This document shows positions 42,093-50,396 of a stretch of 55,875 bases of DNA, piece by piece. Source of the stretch: Gemmatimonadota bacterium. GTDB lineage: Bacteria > Gemmatimonadota > Gemmatimonadetes > Longimicrobiales > Longimicrobiaceae. How positions within the stretch are numbered: position 1 is the stretch's first letter; every line of letters begins with the position of its first letter. Under the pieces are notes generated by a model that saw only the letters and a program-made list of their open reading frames with translations, did not search any database and was not told the origin of the DNA. The stretch is from the NCBI GenBank assembly GCA_028287185.1, contig JAQBQD010000147.1, positions 1 to 55,875 on the forward strand, read 5' to 3'. The position numbers and the translations under genes are program-made.

Positions 42093-43048
42093 GCGCGCCG
42101 CCCGTGACGGCGGATGCATGGGATGCGCTGCGGCGCCTGACCCCCGCGCGCATCGCCCTGGGACGCGCCGGCGCCAGCCTGCCCACCGCCGCCCACCTCC
42201 AGTTCCAGATGGCGCACGCCCGCGCCCGCGACGCCGTCCATCACCCGCTGAATGCCGACGCCCTCGCCGCTGAGCTGTCGACGCTCGGCCTCCCCGTCCT
42301 CCACGCCCGCTCAGCCGCCGCCGACCGCCCCGAGTACCTTCGCCGCCCGGACCTGGGCCGCCGCCTGGACGACGCCTCCCGCGCCGCCCTCGGCCGATTC
42401 GCCGCTTCCGCCGCCTCCGAATCGAGCGAATCCACCGCACCCTCAGACCCGGCCGAATCGACTGCATCAGCCGAATCGACCGGATCGACCGGATCGACCG
42501 GATCGACTGGATTGACTGGATTGACTGAACTCACCGGATTCACTGCGTCCGCAGATGGACCGGATGCCGTGTTCGTCGTGGCGGACGGCCTCTCGGCGCT
42601 GGCGGTGGAGCGGCACGCGAGGCCCCTGCTGGAGCGGGTCATCCCGCGGATCCAGGCCGATGGATGGGCGTTCGCGCCGCTGGTGATCGTGGAGCAGGGG
42701 CGCGTGGCGATCGGGGACGAGGTCGGCGCTGCGCTGGGGGCGCGGATGGCCGTGGTGCTCATCGGCGAGCGCCCGGGGCTGAGCGCGCCGGACGGCCTGG
42801 GCGTGTACCTCACCTTTGGCCCGCGGCCGGGACGCACGGACGCCGAGCGCAATTGCATCTCCAACATCCGCCCGGACGGCCTGGCATACGACGAAGCCGC
42901 GCACCGACTCGCCTGGATGATGACCGAATCGCGCCGCCGCCGCCTCTCCGGCATCGCGTTGAAGGACGACGCTCCCCCGCTCGCCGCCTCCGCCGCCGCG
43001 CCCGTACTCGGCGCCGGAAAACCGTCGAACGTCGCTTACGATGGTTAG
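42089..43048 (+). CDS. eutC: Ethanolamine ammonia-lyase small subunit with a repeat-encoded insertion
   Basis: The small subunit completes the cobalamin-binding lyase. The conserved halves are [28 protein letters not shown] at the N-terminus (quoted in part), [20 protein letters not shown], and, after the insertion, [52 protein letters not shown] and [11 protein letters not shown]. Between about residues 109 and 157 lies a Ser/Thr/Gly/Ala-rich stretch absent from ordinary EutC, partly encoded by six tandem 9-base units. It probably forms a flexible surface loop. The GTG start overlaps the eutB stop by four bases. Confidence 0.94.
   Translation: MSAPPVTADAWDALRRLTPARIALGRAGASLPTAAHLQFQMAHARARDAVHHPLNADALAAELSTLGLPVLHARSAAADRPEYLRRPDLGRRLDDASRAALGRFAASAASESSESTAPSDPAESTASAESTGSTGSTGSTGLTGLTELTGFTASADGPDAVFVVADGLSALAVERHARPLLERVIPRIQADGWAFAPLVIVEQGRVAIGDEVGAALGARMAVVLIGERPGLSAPDGLGVYLTFGPRPGRTDAERNCISNIRPDGLAYDEAAHRLAWMMTESRRRRLSGIALKDDAPPLAASAAAPVLGAGKPSNVAYDG
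42475..42528 (+). repeat. Six tandem 9-base units inside eutC
   Basis: Consecutive units of the form ATCGACCGG (three copies), then ATCGACTGG, ATTGACTGG and ATTGACTGA, encode Ser-Thr-Gly and Leu-Thr-Gly or Glu repeats. The units are multiples of three, so copy-number change keeps the frame. Degenerate GAATCGA units continue upstream to about 42418. Confidence 0.85.
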
Positions 43049-43346
43049 ACAACCCCGCCGCCGTGGGCGTTCCGCGCGGGCGCGATCGTCGTTGTAGCCG
43101 GGCGGCTTCATGCTCCTGGCAATGCGGTCCGCGGCCGGAACCAGCTCCGCGCCCTGCAACCGCCGTTGGCCTCGGCGCCCAGGACACGATCCGCCGCGGG
43201 GCGGCGTCCATCCCTGGGGCCCTTTCGCCGGCACGCCCGACGCCGCACTTTAGCCCTCTGCCGCGCTCCCCCCGGGGACGCGGGAGGCACGACCGGCGCG
43301 GCCGTCCGGCCCGCCGCGAACCATCGCAACGGATGCCCTCCACACG

Positions 43347-44618
43347 ATGAGACGCTGGACAAACAAGGAAGCGAAGTGGCCGCGCACGGTGCGCCGCGTG
43401 GGCGCCGTGCTGGCCTCGGTGCTGGCGCTGGCCGCCGGCGCGTCGTGCAGCAACGACGCCACCGGGCCGGACGCCCCGCGCGAGGTGGTGCTGGGCGGGA
43501 TCTTCTCCCTCACCGGCAACTGGGCCACCCTGGGCGTCACCAGCAAGGCGGCGATGGAGCTGGCGGTGGAGGACGTGAACGCCTACGTCGCCGGCCGCGG
43601 CATCCACTTCACGGCCGACGTGCAGGACACCAAGCTCGATCCCGCCACCGCGCTGGCGAAGCTCACGGCTCTGCGCGCGGCGGGCGTGCAGATCGTGATC
43701 GGCCCGCAGAGCAGCGCCGAGCTGGCCGCGCTCAAGCCGTACGTGGACGCCAACCCCGTGCTGCTCGTCAGCCAGTCCAGCACGGCGGGCAGCCTGGCCG
43801 TGGCGGGCGACGGCATCTTCCGCTTCACGGCGGCGGACAGCCTGGAGGGCGTGGCCGTCTCGGCGCTCATGTGGGACGACGGCATCCGCGCCGTGATCCC
43901 CGTGTGGCGCGGCGACGCGGGCAACCAGGGGCTGCACACGTCCACCGCCGCACGCTTCGGCTCGCTGGGCGGCACCGTGTCCGCCGGCGTGGAGTACGCG
44001 CCCACCGCCATCGCCTTCGCTGCGACCGTGGCGACCATCGGCACGCAGGTGCGGGCCGCGCGCGCGGCGCACCCCGCCGCGCAGGTGGGCGTGTACCTGG
44101 CCGGCTTCGACGAGGTGGCGAGCGTGTTCGCGCTGGCGGCGGCGGACAGCGTGCTGGGCAGCGTGCGCTGGTACGGCAGCGACGGCGTGGCGCTGAGCGG
44201 CGCCCTGCTCACCCCGCAGGCGGCCGCATTCGCCGACGGGGTGGGCTTCCCCAACCCCATCTTCGGGCTGGAGAACGCCAACAGCGAGAAGTGGCAGCCC
44301 GTGGCGGCCCGCATCAAGGCCCGCAGCGGGGTGGACCCCGACGCCTTCGCGCTGGCCGTGTACGACGCGGTGTGGGTGGCCGCGCAGGCGTACCTGGCCA
44401 CGCCCGAGCCCGTGCAGGCGGCCGACCTGAAAGCGAAGTTCGTGGCCGCCGCCGGCTCGTACTACGGCGCCACGGGATGGACCGTGCTGAACGCCGCCGG
44501 CGACCGCAAGTACGCCGACTTCGACTTCTTTGCCGTGCGCCACGGCACCGGCGCCGCCTACGCCTGGACGCGCGTGGCGCAGTACGACACGAAGGCCGGC
44601 ACGCTCACCCGGCCCTGA
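43347..44618 (+). CDS. Branched-chain amino-acid-type ABC transporter substrate-binding lipoprotein
   Basis: A 423-residue protein. The signal peptide ends in a lipobox (LAAGASC), so it is membrane-anchored. The mature part has the Leu/Ile/Val-binding (Peripla_BP_6) pattern: LGGIFSLTGNWATLGVTSKAAMELAVEDVN (two parts), VQDTKLDPATALAKLTAL, VIGPQSSAELAALKPYVD, then FRFTAADSLEGVAV and WYGSDGVALSG. The ligand is unknown. No permease or ATPase gene is adjacent, so it may be a sensor or depend on a distant transporter. A perfect 14-bp hairpin follows the stop, making it a single-gene transcript. The 298-base gap before it (43049-43346) holds no recognised gene. Confidence 0.88.
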   Translation: MRRWTNKEAKWPRTVRRVGAVLASVLALAAGASCSNDATGPDAPREVVLGGIFSLTGNWATLGVTSKAAMELAVEDVNAYVAGRGIHFTADVQDTKLDPATALAKLTALRAAGVQIVIGPQSSAELAALKPYVDANPVLLVSQSSTAGSLAVAGDGIFRFTAADSLEGVAVSALMWDDGIRAVIPVWRGDAGNQGLHTSTAARFGSLGGTVSAGVEYAPTAIAFAATVATIGTQVRAARAAHPAAQVGVYLAGFDEVASVFALAAADSVLGSVRWYGSDGVALSGALLTPQAAAFADGVGFPNPIFGLENANSEKWQPVAARIKARSGVDPDAFALAVYDAVWVAAQAYLATPEPVQAADLKAKFVAAAGSYYGATGWTVLNAAGDRKYADFDFFAVRHGTGAAYAWTRVAQYDTKAGTLTRP

Positions 44619-44624
44619 GCCCGA

Positions 44625-44656
44625 CGCTCCCGCCGGAGGCTTCTCCGGCGGGAGCG
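44625..44656 (+). terminator. Perfect hairpin terminator after the binding-protein gene
   Basis: CGCTCCCGCCGGAG (44625-44638) pairs completely with CTCCGGCGGGAGCG (44643-44656) over a GCTT loop, seven bases after the stop codon. There is no T run. Confidence 0.8.
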
Positions 44657-44809
44657 CGCGCCTCCATCGACCCGCCCCCGGCGCCGCAGCCGTCGACGCG
44701 CGCCACCGGGTCTCTGGACGCCGCAGCTCGGCTCCGCCGTCCCTGCATCTTCCCGCTTCGATCCTTCGGTCGATCCGACCCCGGACACCTGCCGCACCGT
44801 GAGCCCCCG

Positions 44810-45301
44810 ATGAGACGCACCCTGCTGGCCGCCATCGTCCTTCTCGCCGCCGCCGCGCCGTTGCGCGCGCAGGAGCCGCAGGTGTCACCCACCGCTCCCG
44901 TGGACCGGCCCGTCGCGGGGCGGGACACGACGGAGTTCAACCAGATCCAGCGGATGATCGCGCCCGCGGTGCGGCAGGCGCGGGCGTCGTGGCCGCAGGC
45001 GCGGCGGCGGTACCTGGCCGGGCTGCCGGCGGGCCGGATCTTCTTCGTGACCACCCTGCTGACCGACGGGCGCGGCAGCCGCGAGCAGGTGTTCGTGCGC
45101 GTGGACGCCATCGCCGGCGACATCGTTCGCGGCCGCATCTGGAGCGACATCGCCGCCGTTCGGGGCTACGCGAAGGGGCAGGCGGTCACGCTGCGCGACG
45201 CGGACGTGCTGGACTGGCTCATCGCCCACCCCGACGGCACCGAGGAAGGCAACTTCGTGGGCAAGCTCATCGACCGGATGCAGGCCGCCGGGCACCCGTA
45301 G
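44810..45301 (+). CDS. Exported DUF2314 protein
   Basis: A 163-residue protein with a signal peptide (TLLAAIVLLAAAAPLRAQ, cut likely after Ala-Gln). The mature part has the DUF2314 features: MIAPAVRQARASWPQARRRYL, FFVTTLLTDGRGSREQVFVRV and the C-terminal DWLIAHPDGTEEGNFVGKLID. The family has no known function. Bacterial members are often cytosolic, so export is a variation. ATG 44810 is used; no ribosome site is strong. Confidence 0.82.
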   Translation: MRRTLLAAIVLLAAAAPLRAQEPQVSPTAPVDRPVAGRDTTEFNQIQRMIAPAVRQARASWPQARRRYLAGLPAGRIFFVTTLLTDGRGSREQVFVRVDAIAGDIVRGRIWSDIAAVRGYAKGQAVTLRDADVLDWLIAHPDGTEEGNFVGKLIDRMQAAGHP

Positions 45302-45379
45302 CCGTTCGCGCGAGGCGCCGATCCGCGGATGCGCTCCACTGTTCCCCTTCCATCGACCCCTCCCCAGCCAGGGACCGCC

Positions 45380-45790
45380 ATGCCGCCCTCCAGCTACCAG
45401 CCCGCCGCTCCTCCCGTCTCCGTGCTCCGCATCATCCGCGGGGCGCTGGCGGCCGCCCCGGTCCTCCTGGGCTGCGTCGGCCTGTGGAAGTGGCACGGAC
45501 ACGCCGTCGACCCGGCGGAGCACGCGATGCACGCCCCCATCGGCATCGTGGCGTACGCCCTCTGCGTGGCGGCCGTGGGCGCGGTGCTGGCGTTCCGCGG
45601 GATCCGGGCGCGGCAGGAGCCCGCCGTGCGCGCCACCTACAGCCTGATCGGGTGGGCGTTCGCGGAGGCGGCGGCCATGCTGGGCGGCGTGTACCTGCTG
45701 CTGGACGGCACGCCGTGGCCGTGGGTGCTGGGGCTGATGGTGGTCGCCTTCTCGTGGATGCAGATCCCGGCCGACCCGGCGGAGGTCTGA
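45380..45790 (+). CDS. Hypothetical four-helix membrane protein
   Basis: A 136-residue protein with four hydrophobic segments: IRGALAAAPVLLGCVGLW, APIGIVAYALCVAAVGAVLAF, SLIGWAFAEAAAMLGGVYLLL and PWVLGLMVVAFSW. A His-rich loop (KWHGHAVDPAEHAMHA) lies between the first two and could bind metal. No family is named. ATG 45380 follows CAGGGA. It lies about 80 bases after the DUF2314 gene. Confidence 0.75.
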   Translation: MPPSSYQPAAPPVSVLRIIRGALAAAPVLLGCVGLWKWHGHAVDPAEHAMHAPIGIVAYALCVAAVGAVLAFRGIRARQEPAVRATYSLIGWAFAEAAAMLGGVYLLLDGTPWPWVLGLMVVAFSWMQIPADPAEV

Positions 45791-45912
45791 CGGCCTCACG
45801 CCCGGGGTCCGGCGTCCGGGCGCACCGCGGACGGGCACGGGGGTACGATCCATTCCACGGGCGATGCCCCGGAATCGATGGGATGGAAGCGGACGAAGAC
45901 GGGAGGGATGCG

Positions 45913-46200
45913 ATGTCGCGCGCGTTCGTGAAGGAGGACGAGGGGTTCGTGCCGCCGGGGCACTTCGGGCTGCCGGAGCGCGCCGACCCGGGGTTCGACG
46001 CGGCGGCCGCGCGGGCGCTGCTGGAGGCGGCGCGGGACGGCAACACCCCCAGCGCCGAGAGCGCCACGGGCTACCGCTGGGGCGAGCCGCGACTGCACCG
46101 CCACGTGGAGCGCATCCTGGCGAAGGCCGAGGCGGCGCCCGAGCACGAGCAGGACACGCGCTTCATCCGCGTGGCGCGTCGCTTCGTCTCCGCGGGCTGA
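45913..46200 (+). CDS. Small conserved-looking protein of unknown function
   Basis: A 95-residue hydrophilic protein opening with MSRAFVKEDEGFVPPG, a phrase seen at the start of GreA-like nucleotide-binding factors, but the rest (LEAARDGNTPSAESATGYRWG, then LHRHVERILAKAEA) does not form the GreA coiled coil. ATG 45913 is preceded by GGGAGGG. The C-terminus ends at RVARRFVSAG. It lies 33 bases before the eCIS-tagged gene and may share a transcript with it. Confidence 0.6.
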   Translation: MSRAFVKEDEGFVPPGHFGLPERADPGFDAAAARALLEAARDGNTPSAESATGYRWGEPRLHRHVERILAKAEAAPEHEQDTRFIRVARRFVSAG

Positions 46201-46232
46201 GCGGGCGCCACCCTTTCACCGACCGGAGCTCC

Positions 46233-47117
46233 ATGGCGGCAAGCCGTGACGCGGTGCAGGCGCGGAACGCGAAGGCTCCGACGCCTCCCCCCGCGCTGGA
46301 CCGATCGCCGGCGCCCGGCCTGGCACGGGCTTCGGACGCGATGCGGGATCCGCGAGCGCCGGAGGCGTTGGGCGCGCCGGACGTGCTCCGGCTGCAGCGC
46401 GCCATCGGCAACCGCGCCGTGGGGATGCTGCTGCGGGCTCGCGCGGCGGCCCCGCTGCGCCCGGCCGTGGCGGGCGCCATCCAGCGGGCCAAGAGCGTGG
46501 AGCAGATCGGCGCGCTGGTGCAGGCCGCCGAGCGCGCCGAGGGCACCACCGAGGCCGAGGTGCGCACGATCCTCACGGCCATGAACGTGGACGACCGGGT
46601 GGACCAGCTGATCGCCGGCCACACGGTGCACTTCAAGCGGCTTCCCGGCGGGGACCTGGCCAAGAACTGCCACCACTTCGCCTTCGGCGGGCTGCAGGGC
46701 CCCGACGCGGACTACAACGCGGGCACCCTGGCACACCGGCTCGGCGCGGAGATGAGCTTCCAGGAGTACCAGGCCAGGCACGGGAACGACGACGAGCCGA
46801 TGTCCGAGGACGTGTACGCGTTCGCGGGCCCGCTCGCCGACTTCTCGAAGCTGGAGGCGCAGGTGGTGGACGTGTCGCACGCGCTGGGGCTTCCGGGCCC
46901 GAAGGTGCAGTACCAGGTGCGCATGTACGACGACAACGCGCACAGCGCCCGCCTGGCGGGCGGAAGGTGGTGGCACAAGTTCGTGAACTTCCCGTTCGTG
47001 ATGGCGGTGGACGGCGCCGTGGACCTGCACTACCCCGCGGCCTCCGCCACCCTGACCATTCGCTCGGCCGCGGCGGAGACGGGAAGCGAGGGATCGTTCA
47101 CCGTTCCCGGGGCATAG
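46233..47117 (+). CDS. eCIS-tag protein with a possible papain-like active site
   Basis: A 294-residue protein. Residues 51-68 carry VLRLQRAIGNRAVGMLLR, the tag found near the N-terminus of many proteins linked to extracellular contractile injection systems, followed by IQRAKS at 83-88. The same tag is in the last gene of the window. The C-terminal domain has KNCHHFAFGGLQG (Cys146, His147/148) and DDNAHSARLAGGRWWHKFVNF, a Cys-then-His order seen in papain-like folds. A catalytic role is a guess. The Ala/Pro-rich first 45 residues look disordered. ATG 46233 is the likely start. No phage-tail or sheath genes are nearby. Confidence 0.72.
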   Translation: MAASRDAVQARNAKAPTPPPALDRSPAPGLARASDAMRDPRAPEALGAPDVLRLQRAIGNRAVGMLLRARAAAPLRPAVAGAIQRAKSVEQIGALVQAAERAEGTTEAEVRTILTAMNVDDRVDQLIAGHTVHFKRLPGGDLAKNCHHFAFGGLQGPDADYNAGTLAHRLGAEMSFQEYQARHGNDDEPMSEDVYAFAGPLADFSKLEAQVVDVSHALGLPGPKVQYQVRMYDDNAHSARLAGGRWWHKFVNFPFVMAVDGAVDLHYPAASATLTIRSAAAETGSEGSFTVPGA

Positions 47118-47304
47118 CCGGGCGCCGGCGCGAAAGCGATCGTGACCCGGAGGGCGGAGACCCGCGGGGATTTCGTGGGGCTCCGTTCTGCTGGGAATGG
47201 TTGTATCGTTCCCCGCAAGATGGAGCGCGGTGGCCGCGGAGCGGGCATTCGCCCGGACACGCGGTCCGTCGGTTCAACGGACGAGGACACACCAGGGGAG
47301 CACG

Positions 47305-47559
47305 ATGCCCGAACCGTGGGCGGGGGGGGAGACGCCGGAGGAGCAGGCGGCGCGGCGCGAGGCGTACGAGCGGCTGCTGGCGGCGTTCCGGCGGGCGGGG
47401 CTGCCGGCCGAGCGGCTGGCGGACATGCTGCGCCAGGTGGCCCGCAACGAGGTAGAGACGCGCGAGTTCCTGCGCGACCAGGTGTACGGCGTGCCGGACG
47501 ACATGCTGGACGACTTCATCCGCCTGCGCATGGCCGATCCCGACCCGGAGGACGAGTAG
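47305..47559 (+). CDS. Small acidic hypothetical protein
   Basis: An 84-residue, mostly helical and acidic protein (PEEQAARREAYERLLAAFRRAG, MLRQVARNEVETREFL, and the C-terminal ADPDPEDE). No family is recognised. ATG 47305 follows CAGGGGAGC. It sits about 190 bases after the eCIS-tagged gene and is closed by a terminator. Codon use matches the genome, so it is likely to be a true gene. Confidence 0.6.
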   Translation: MPEPWAGGETPEEQAARREAYERLLAAFRRAGLPAERLADMLRQVARNEVETREFLRDQVYGVPDDMLDDFIRLRMADPDPEDE

Positions 47560-47625
47560 GACGACGGGAGCGCCTCACGGCTCCGTCGCTTTCGACGCGT
47601 CCGGACGGGGATTCCGCCGCTCGCG

Positions 47626-47674
47626 AACGCCCGACCCCTCCCGCCCGTCACACGGCGGCGGGGTCGGGCGTTTT
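47626..47674 (+). terminator. Rho-independent terminator
   Basis: AACGCCCGACCCC (47626-47638) pairs perfectly with GGGGTCGGGCGTT (47660-47672); the 21-base loop can itself pair partly. TTTT at 47671-47674 overlaps the end of the stem. It ends the small acidic gene. Confidence 0.82.
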
Positions 47675-47711
47675 CCGGTGAAGCGCACCGTGACCGCACA
47701 CCGAGGGGTCC

Positions 47712-48164
47712 ATGATGAAACGCACCATCGTCCGCTGCCTGCTTCCCCTGTCGCTGCTGCTCGGCGCCTGCTCCGGCGACGCCACCGGGGCATCGGACAC
47801 GTCCATCCGCGCGCACCGGGCCCGCTGGGACGGGCAGCACCTGTCCAGCTACAGCTTCGTCTTCCAGCAGTCGTGCTTCTGCCCGCACACGGAGGCGGTG
47901 GTCGTCGAGGTCCGCGGCGGGCAGGTCACCGGCGTGCGCGACCGCGCCACGGGCCAGCCGCTGGTGGGCGCCCGCGAGCCGGCGGGAGCCTGGCCGACGA
48001 TGGACGACCTGTTCGACCAGCTTGCCGCCACCCGCGCGGCCGGCCTGCCGCTGGAGGTGCACTGGAACGAGGCCCGCGGCTATCCCGCCTCGGCCGTCAT
48101 CAACAACCACGGCCCGGCCGACGACGGCGGCGCGTGGAGCGTGGCCGACCTGCAGCCGCTCTGA
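47712..48164 (+). CDS. DUF6174-like lipoprotein
   Basis: A 150-residue lipoprotein. The signal peptide ends in the lipobox LLGAC (Cys at about 20). The mature part opens with RARWDGQHLSSYSFVFQQSCFC, then VVVEVRGGQVTGVRD, TMDDLFDQL and GLPLEVHWNEARGYPASAVIN, which fits the DUF6174 pattern with its paired Cys near the start. Function is unknown. Two Met codons begin the frame at 47712 and 47715; either may be used. Confidence 0.8.
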   Translation: MMKRTIVRCLLPLSLLLGACSGDATGASDTSIRAHRARWDGQHLSSYSFVFQQSCFCPHTEAVVVEVRGGQVTGVRDRATGQPLVGAREPAGAWPTMDDLFDQLAATRAAGLPLEVHWNEARGYPASAVINNHGPADDGGAWSVADLQPL

Positions 48165-48243
48165 CCGCCGTCGACGGAGTCGCCTGCGTCCATCCGGCGA
48201 TCCCGATCGCCTGCGCTCCGTCCCCCCGACCCGGCGAAAAACT

Positions 48244-48275
48244 GGAGGGCTCCGCGACCCTTCGCGGAGCCCTCC
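48244..48275 (-). terminator. Terminator of the thioesterase gene
   Basis: GGAGGGCTCCGCGA (48244-48257) pairs perfectly with TCGCGGAGCCCTCC (48262-48275) around a four-base loop. Read on the minus strand it is followed by AGTTTTTC, a good U-tract for the thioesterase message. The stem can also stop the convergent plus-strand lipoprotein transcript. Confidence 0.85.
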
Positions 48276-48330
48276 GTCGTCCGTCCCGACCTCCGCGGGT
48301 GAAACCACGGCCAGTGGGGAACGCCGTGGA

Positions 48331-48849
48331 CTACTTCCCCGCCGGCCCACCGCGCAGGATGATGCAGGTGCTGGTGGCGTGCGCGTACAGCCGGCCCGCC
48401 GCGTCCGTGATGCGTGCCTCGGCCGTCGCGACGCGGCCGCCGGCGTGGATGACGGTGCCCTCGCAGGTGACGCGCCCCGTGTCCACGGTGATGGCTCGGA
48501 CCAGGCTCACCTTCATCTCCAGCGTGGTGTAGCCGGTGCCCGCCGGCAGCGTGCTGTGCACCGCGCACGCCATGGCCGAGTCGCAGAGCGTGGCCGTGAA
48601 GCCGCCGTGCACCACCCCGATGGGGTTGTACTGGAACTCCGCCGGCACCGCCGCGAACACCGCCCGCCCCGGCTCCACCGTCTCCAGCCAGAACCCCAGC
48701 GCCGCGGCGATGGGCGGCGCGGGGTACTCGCCGCGGATCATCCCGCCCAGGTAGTCCATGCCGCTCAGCGTGGGCGCCAGCCGCGCGCCAAGCATCGGAT
48801 CGTCCCACGTGAACGTCCGCTCCCGCACCGGTGCCTCGCCGTCGTCCAT
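48331..48849 (-). CDS. PaaI-type hotdog thioesterase
   Basis: A 172-residue hotdog-fold enzyme expected to hydrolyse acyl-CoA thioesters. The family signature is NPIGVVHGGFTATLCDSAMACAV, with the conserved HGG turn and the acidic residue in the following helix. TLEMKVSLVRAITVDTGRV and the closing ATATSTCIIL-like strand follow. The ATG at 48849 precedes MDDGEAPV, and the longer open frame upstream gives no conserved residues. It lies on the minus strand, upstream-adjacent to a patatin gene across a 219-base gap. Confidence 0.87.
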   Translation of the reverse strand: MDDGEAPVRERTFTWDDPMLGARLAPTLSGMDYLGGMIRGEYPAPPIAAALGFWLETVEPGRAVFAAVPAEFQYNPIGVVHGGFTATLCDSAMACAVHSTLPAGTGYTTLEMKVSLVRAITVDTGRVTCEGTVIHAGGRVATAEARITDAAGRLYAHATSTCIILRGGPAGK

Positions 48850-49068
48850 CGCCGCTGCTCCGCTGGTGGTTCGGTGGATGGTCGCCGCCGCGCCCGCGTC
48901 CGTCGATCCACGGACCTCGCAAGGAGATGCGGGGCGGAGCGGATCGAGCGATGACGCGGTTGATGCGCGGTGCCGATCGACGGACCGGGTTCCGCTGCGT
49001 GCGCGAAGGGGAGGCGCCCCGGCGGATCCTCCCCTGCGCACGCGGTCGTCGCCGGAAGCGAGCGCCGG

Positions 49069-50298
49069 CTAGACCGCGACCTTCAGCCGGTCCAGCGCGG
49101 CGTCCAGGCGCTCCAGCGTGGCGCGGATGTCGGTGACCACGCCCTCGCGCGTGGGTGGCGGGCCGCCCGGCCGGCCGCCGTCGTCGCCGAAGAGCGAGCG
49201 CGCGGGGTCGGCCAGCACGTCGCGGCGCAGGCGCAGCCCGCGGGGGGCGAGCTTGGCCTCCAGCTCGTCCGCGCGCGACAGCAGGTGCGTGAGCGTGCTG
49301 CGGTAGGCGTGCTCGCAGACGCCGCGGCGGTTGCTGAAGCTGAAGATGTTGCTGAAGAAGAGGCTGCTGTCCTCCAGCTCGGGCTCGATCAGCACCACGT
49401 CCGTGTCGGGATAGGCATGCGCGTAGCCGCGGAAGCCGGTGCCCATGCGCGAGTGGATCATGGTGCGGAAGGTCTGCGACAGCACGCCGGGCAGCCCGTA
49501 GTCCACCAGGCTGCGCGCCCGGCCCTCCGTCTCGCGCGCCGACAGCAGGTCCACGGGCACGATGGGGTTCACGCAGAACAGCAGGTCCACGCCCTCGTCC
49601 AGCGCCAGGCTGGCGTTCAGCGTGCGCTTGGCGACGCCGTCGATGTAGGGCTGGCCGTCGATCTCCACCGGGCAGTACAGCCCCGGCAGCGCGATGCTGG
49701 CCTGCACGGCGCGCGAGATGGGCACGTGCGCCGTGCCCTCGTCGCCGAACGCCACCAGCTGGGCCGAGTCCAGCTTGACGGCCACGATGCGGAGCTGCGC
49801 CCGCAGCGCGCGGAAGTCGTTGGTGCGCCCCGCCTGCGCGAAGACGCCCGCCAGGTACCGCTCCATGGGCGCGCTGTCGAAGATGCCCACCGGGGTCAGC
49901 TCGCCCAGCTCCCACAGCATGCCCACCAGGGAGATGTCGAAGGGGCGCTCCAGGCGGCGGCGCAGCCAGCGGCCCAGGGCGAACGGCAGCCTGCCCACGC
50001 GGCGCGCGTACTCGCGCAGCGCGGGGGCGAAGAGGATGTCGGGGTCCAGGTTGAGGACGGGATCGGCCATCGACAGGATGGCGCGGCTGAGGGTGCGCGG
50101 GGCCACGCCGTTGGCGAGCAGCGAGGTGATGACGGCGCCGGCGCTGACGCCCACGTACACGTCCAGCGCCGTGCAGTCCAGCCCCTCGATGGCGTCCTGC
50201 AGGGCGCAGAGCACGCCCACCTCGTAGAAGCCGCCCTCGATCACCCCGCCCGCCAGGGCCAGGCCGATCCGTCCGTCCGAGCGTCCAGTCCCTTGCAT
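49069..50298 (-). CDS. Patatin-like phospholipase
   Basis: A 409-residue predicted acyl hydrolase. The oxyanion loop is LALAGGVIEGGFYEVG, the nucleophile elbow is VGVSAGAV with Ser52, and the dyad aspartate is Asp220 in YIDGVAKRT, where the usual DGG/DGA is DGV. The middle part carries long helices (RRVGRLPFALGRWL) typical of larger patatins. It should release fatty acids from lipids. It is next to the phasin-like and PhaR-like genes, so action on granule-surface lipid or polymer is possible but not shown. ATG 50298 is preferred over the open frame that continues upstream. Confidence 0.9.
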   Translation of the reverse strand: MQGTGRSDGRIGLALAGGVIEGGFYEVGVLCALQDAIEGLDCTALDVYVGVSAGAVITSLLANGVAPRTLSRAILSMADPVLNLDPDILFAPALREYARRVGRLPFALGRWLRRRLERPFDISLVGMLWELGELTPVGIFDSAPMERYLAGVFAQAGRTNDFRALRAQLRIVAVKLDSAQLVAFGDEGTAHVPISRAVQASIALPGLYCPVEIDGQPYIDGVAKRTLNASLALDEGVDLLFCVNPIVPVDLLSARETEGRARSLVDYGLPGVLSQTFRTMIHSRMGTGFRGYAHAYPDTDVVLIEPELEDSSLFFSNIFSFSNRRGVCEHAYRSTLTHLLSRADELEAKLAPRGLRLRRDVLADPARSLFGDDGGRPGGPPPTREGVVTDIRATLERLDAALDRLKVAV

Positions 50299-50396
50299 CG
50301 ACACGCTTCCGCTGGAGTTGACGAAAGGGGCGCGGACGCCGGGGAACCCCCGCGCGCCGCGCCCCGCTTCACCCTTGCACGAGCCGTGCGTGCGGC

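Noticed and set aside
42475..42528. Reading the eutC tandem units as a CRISPR array
   Set aside because: Units are 9 bases with no spacers and lie in frame inside a conserved protein. No CRISPR array was seen anywhere in the window.
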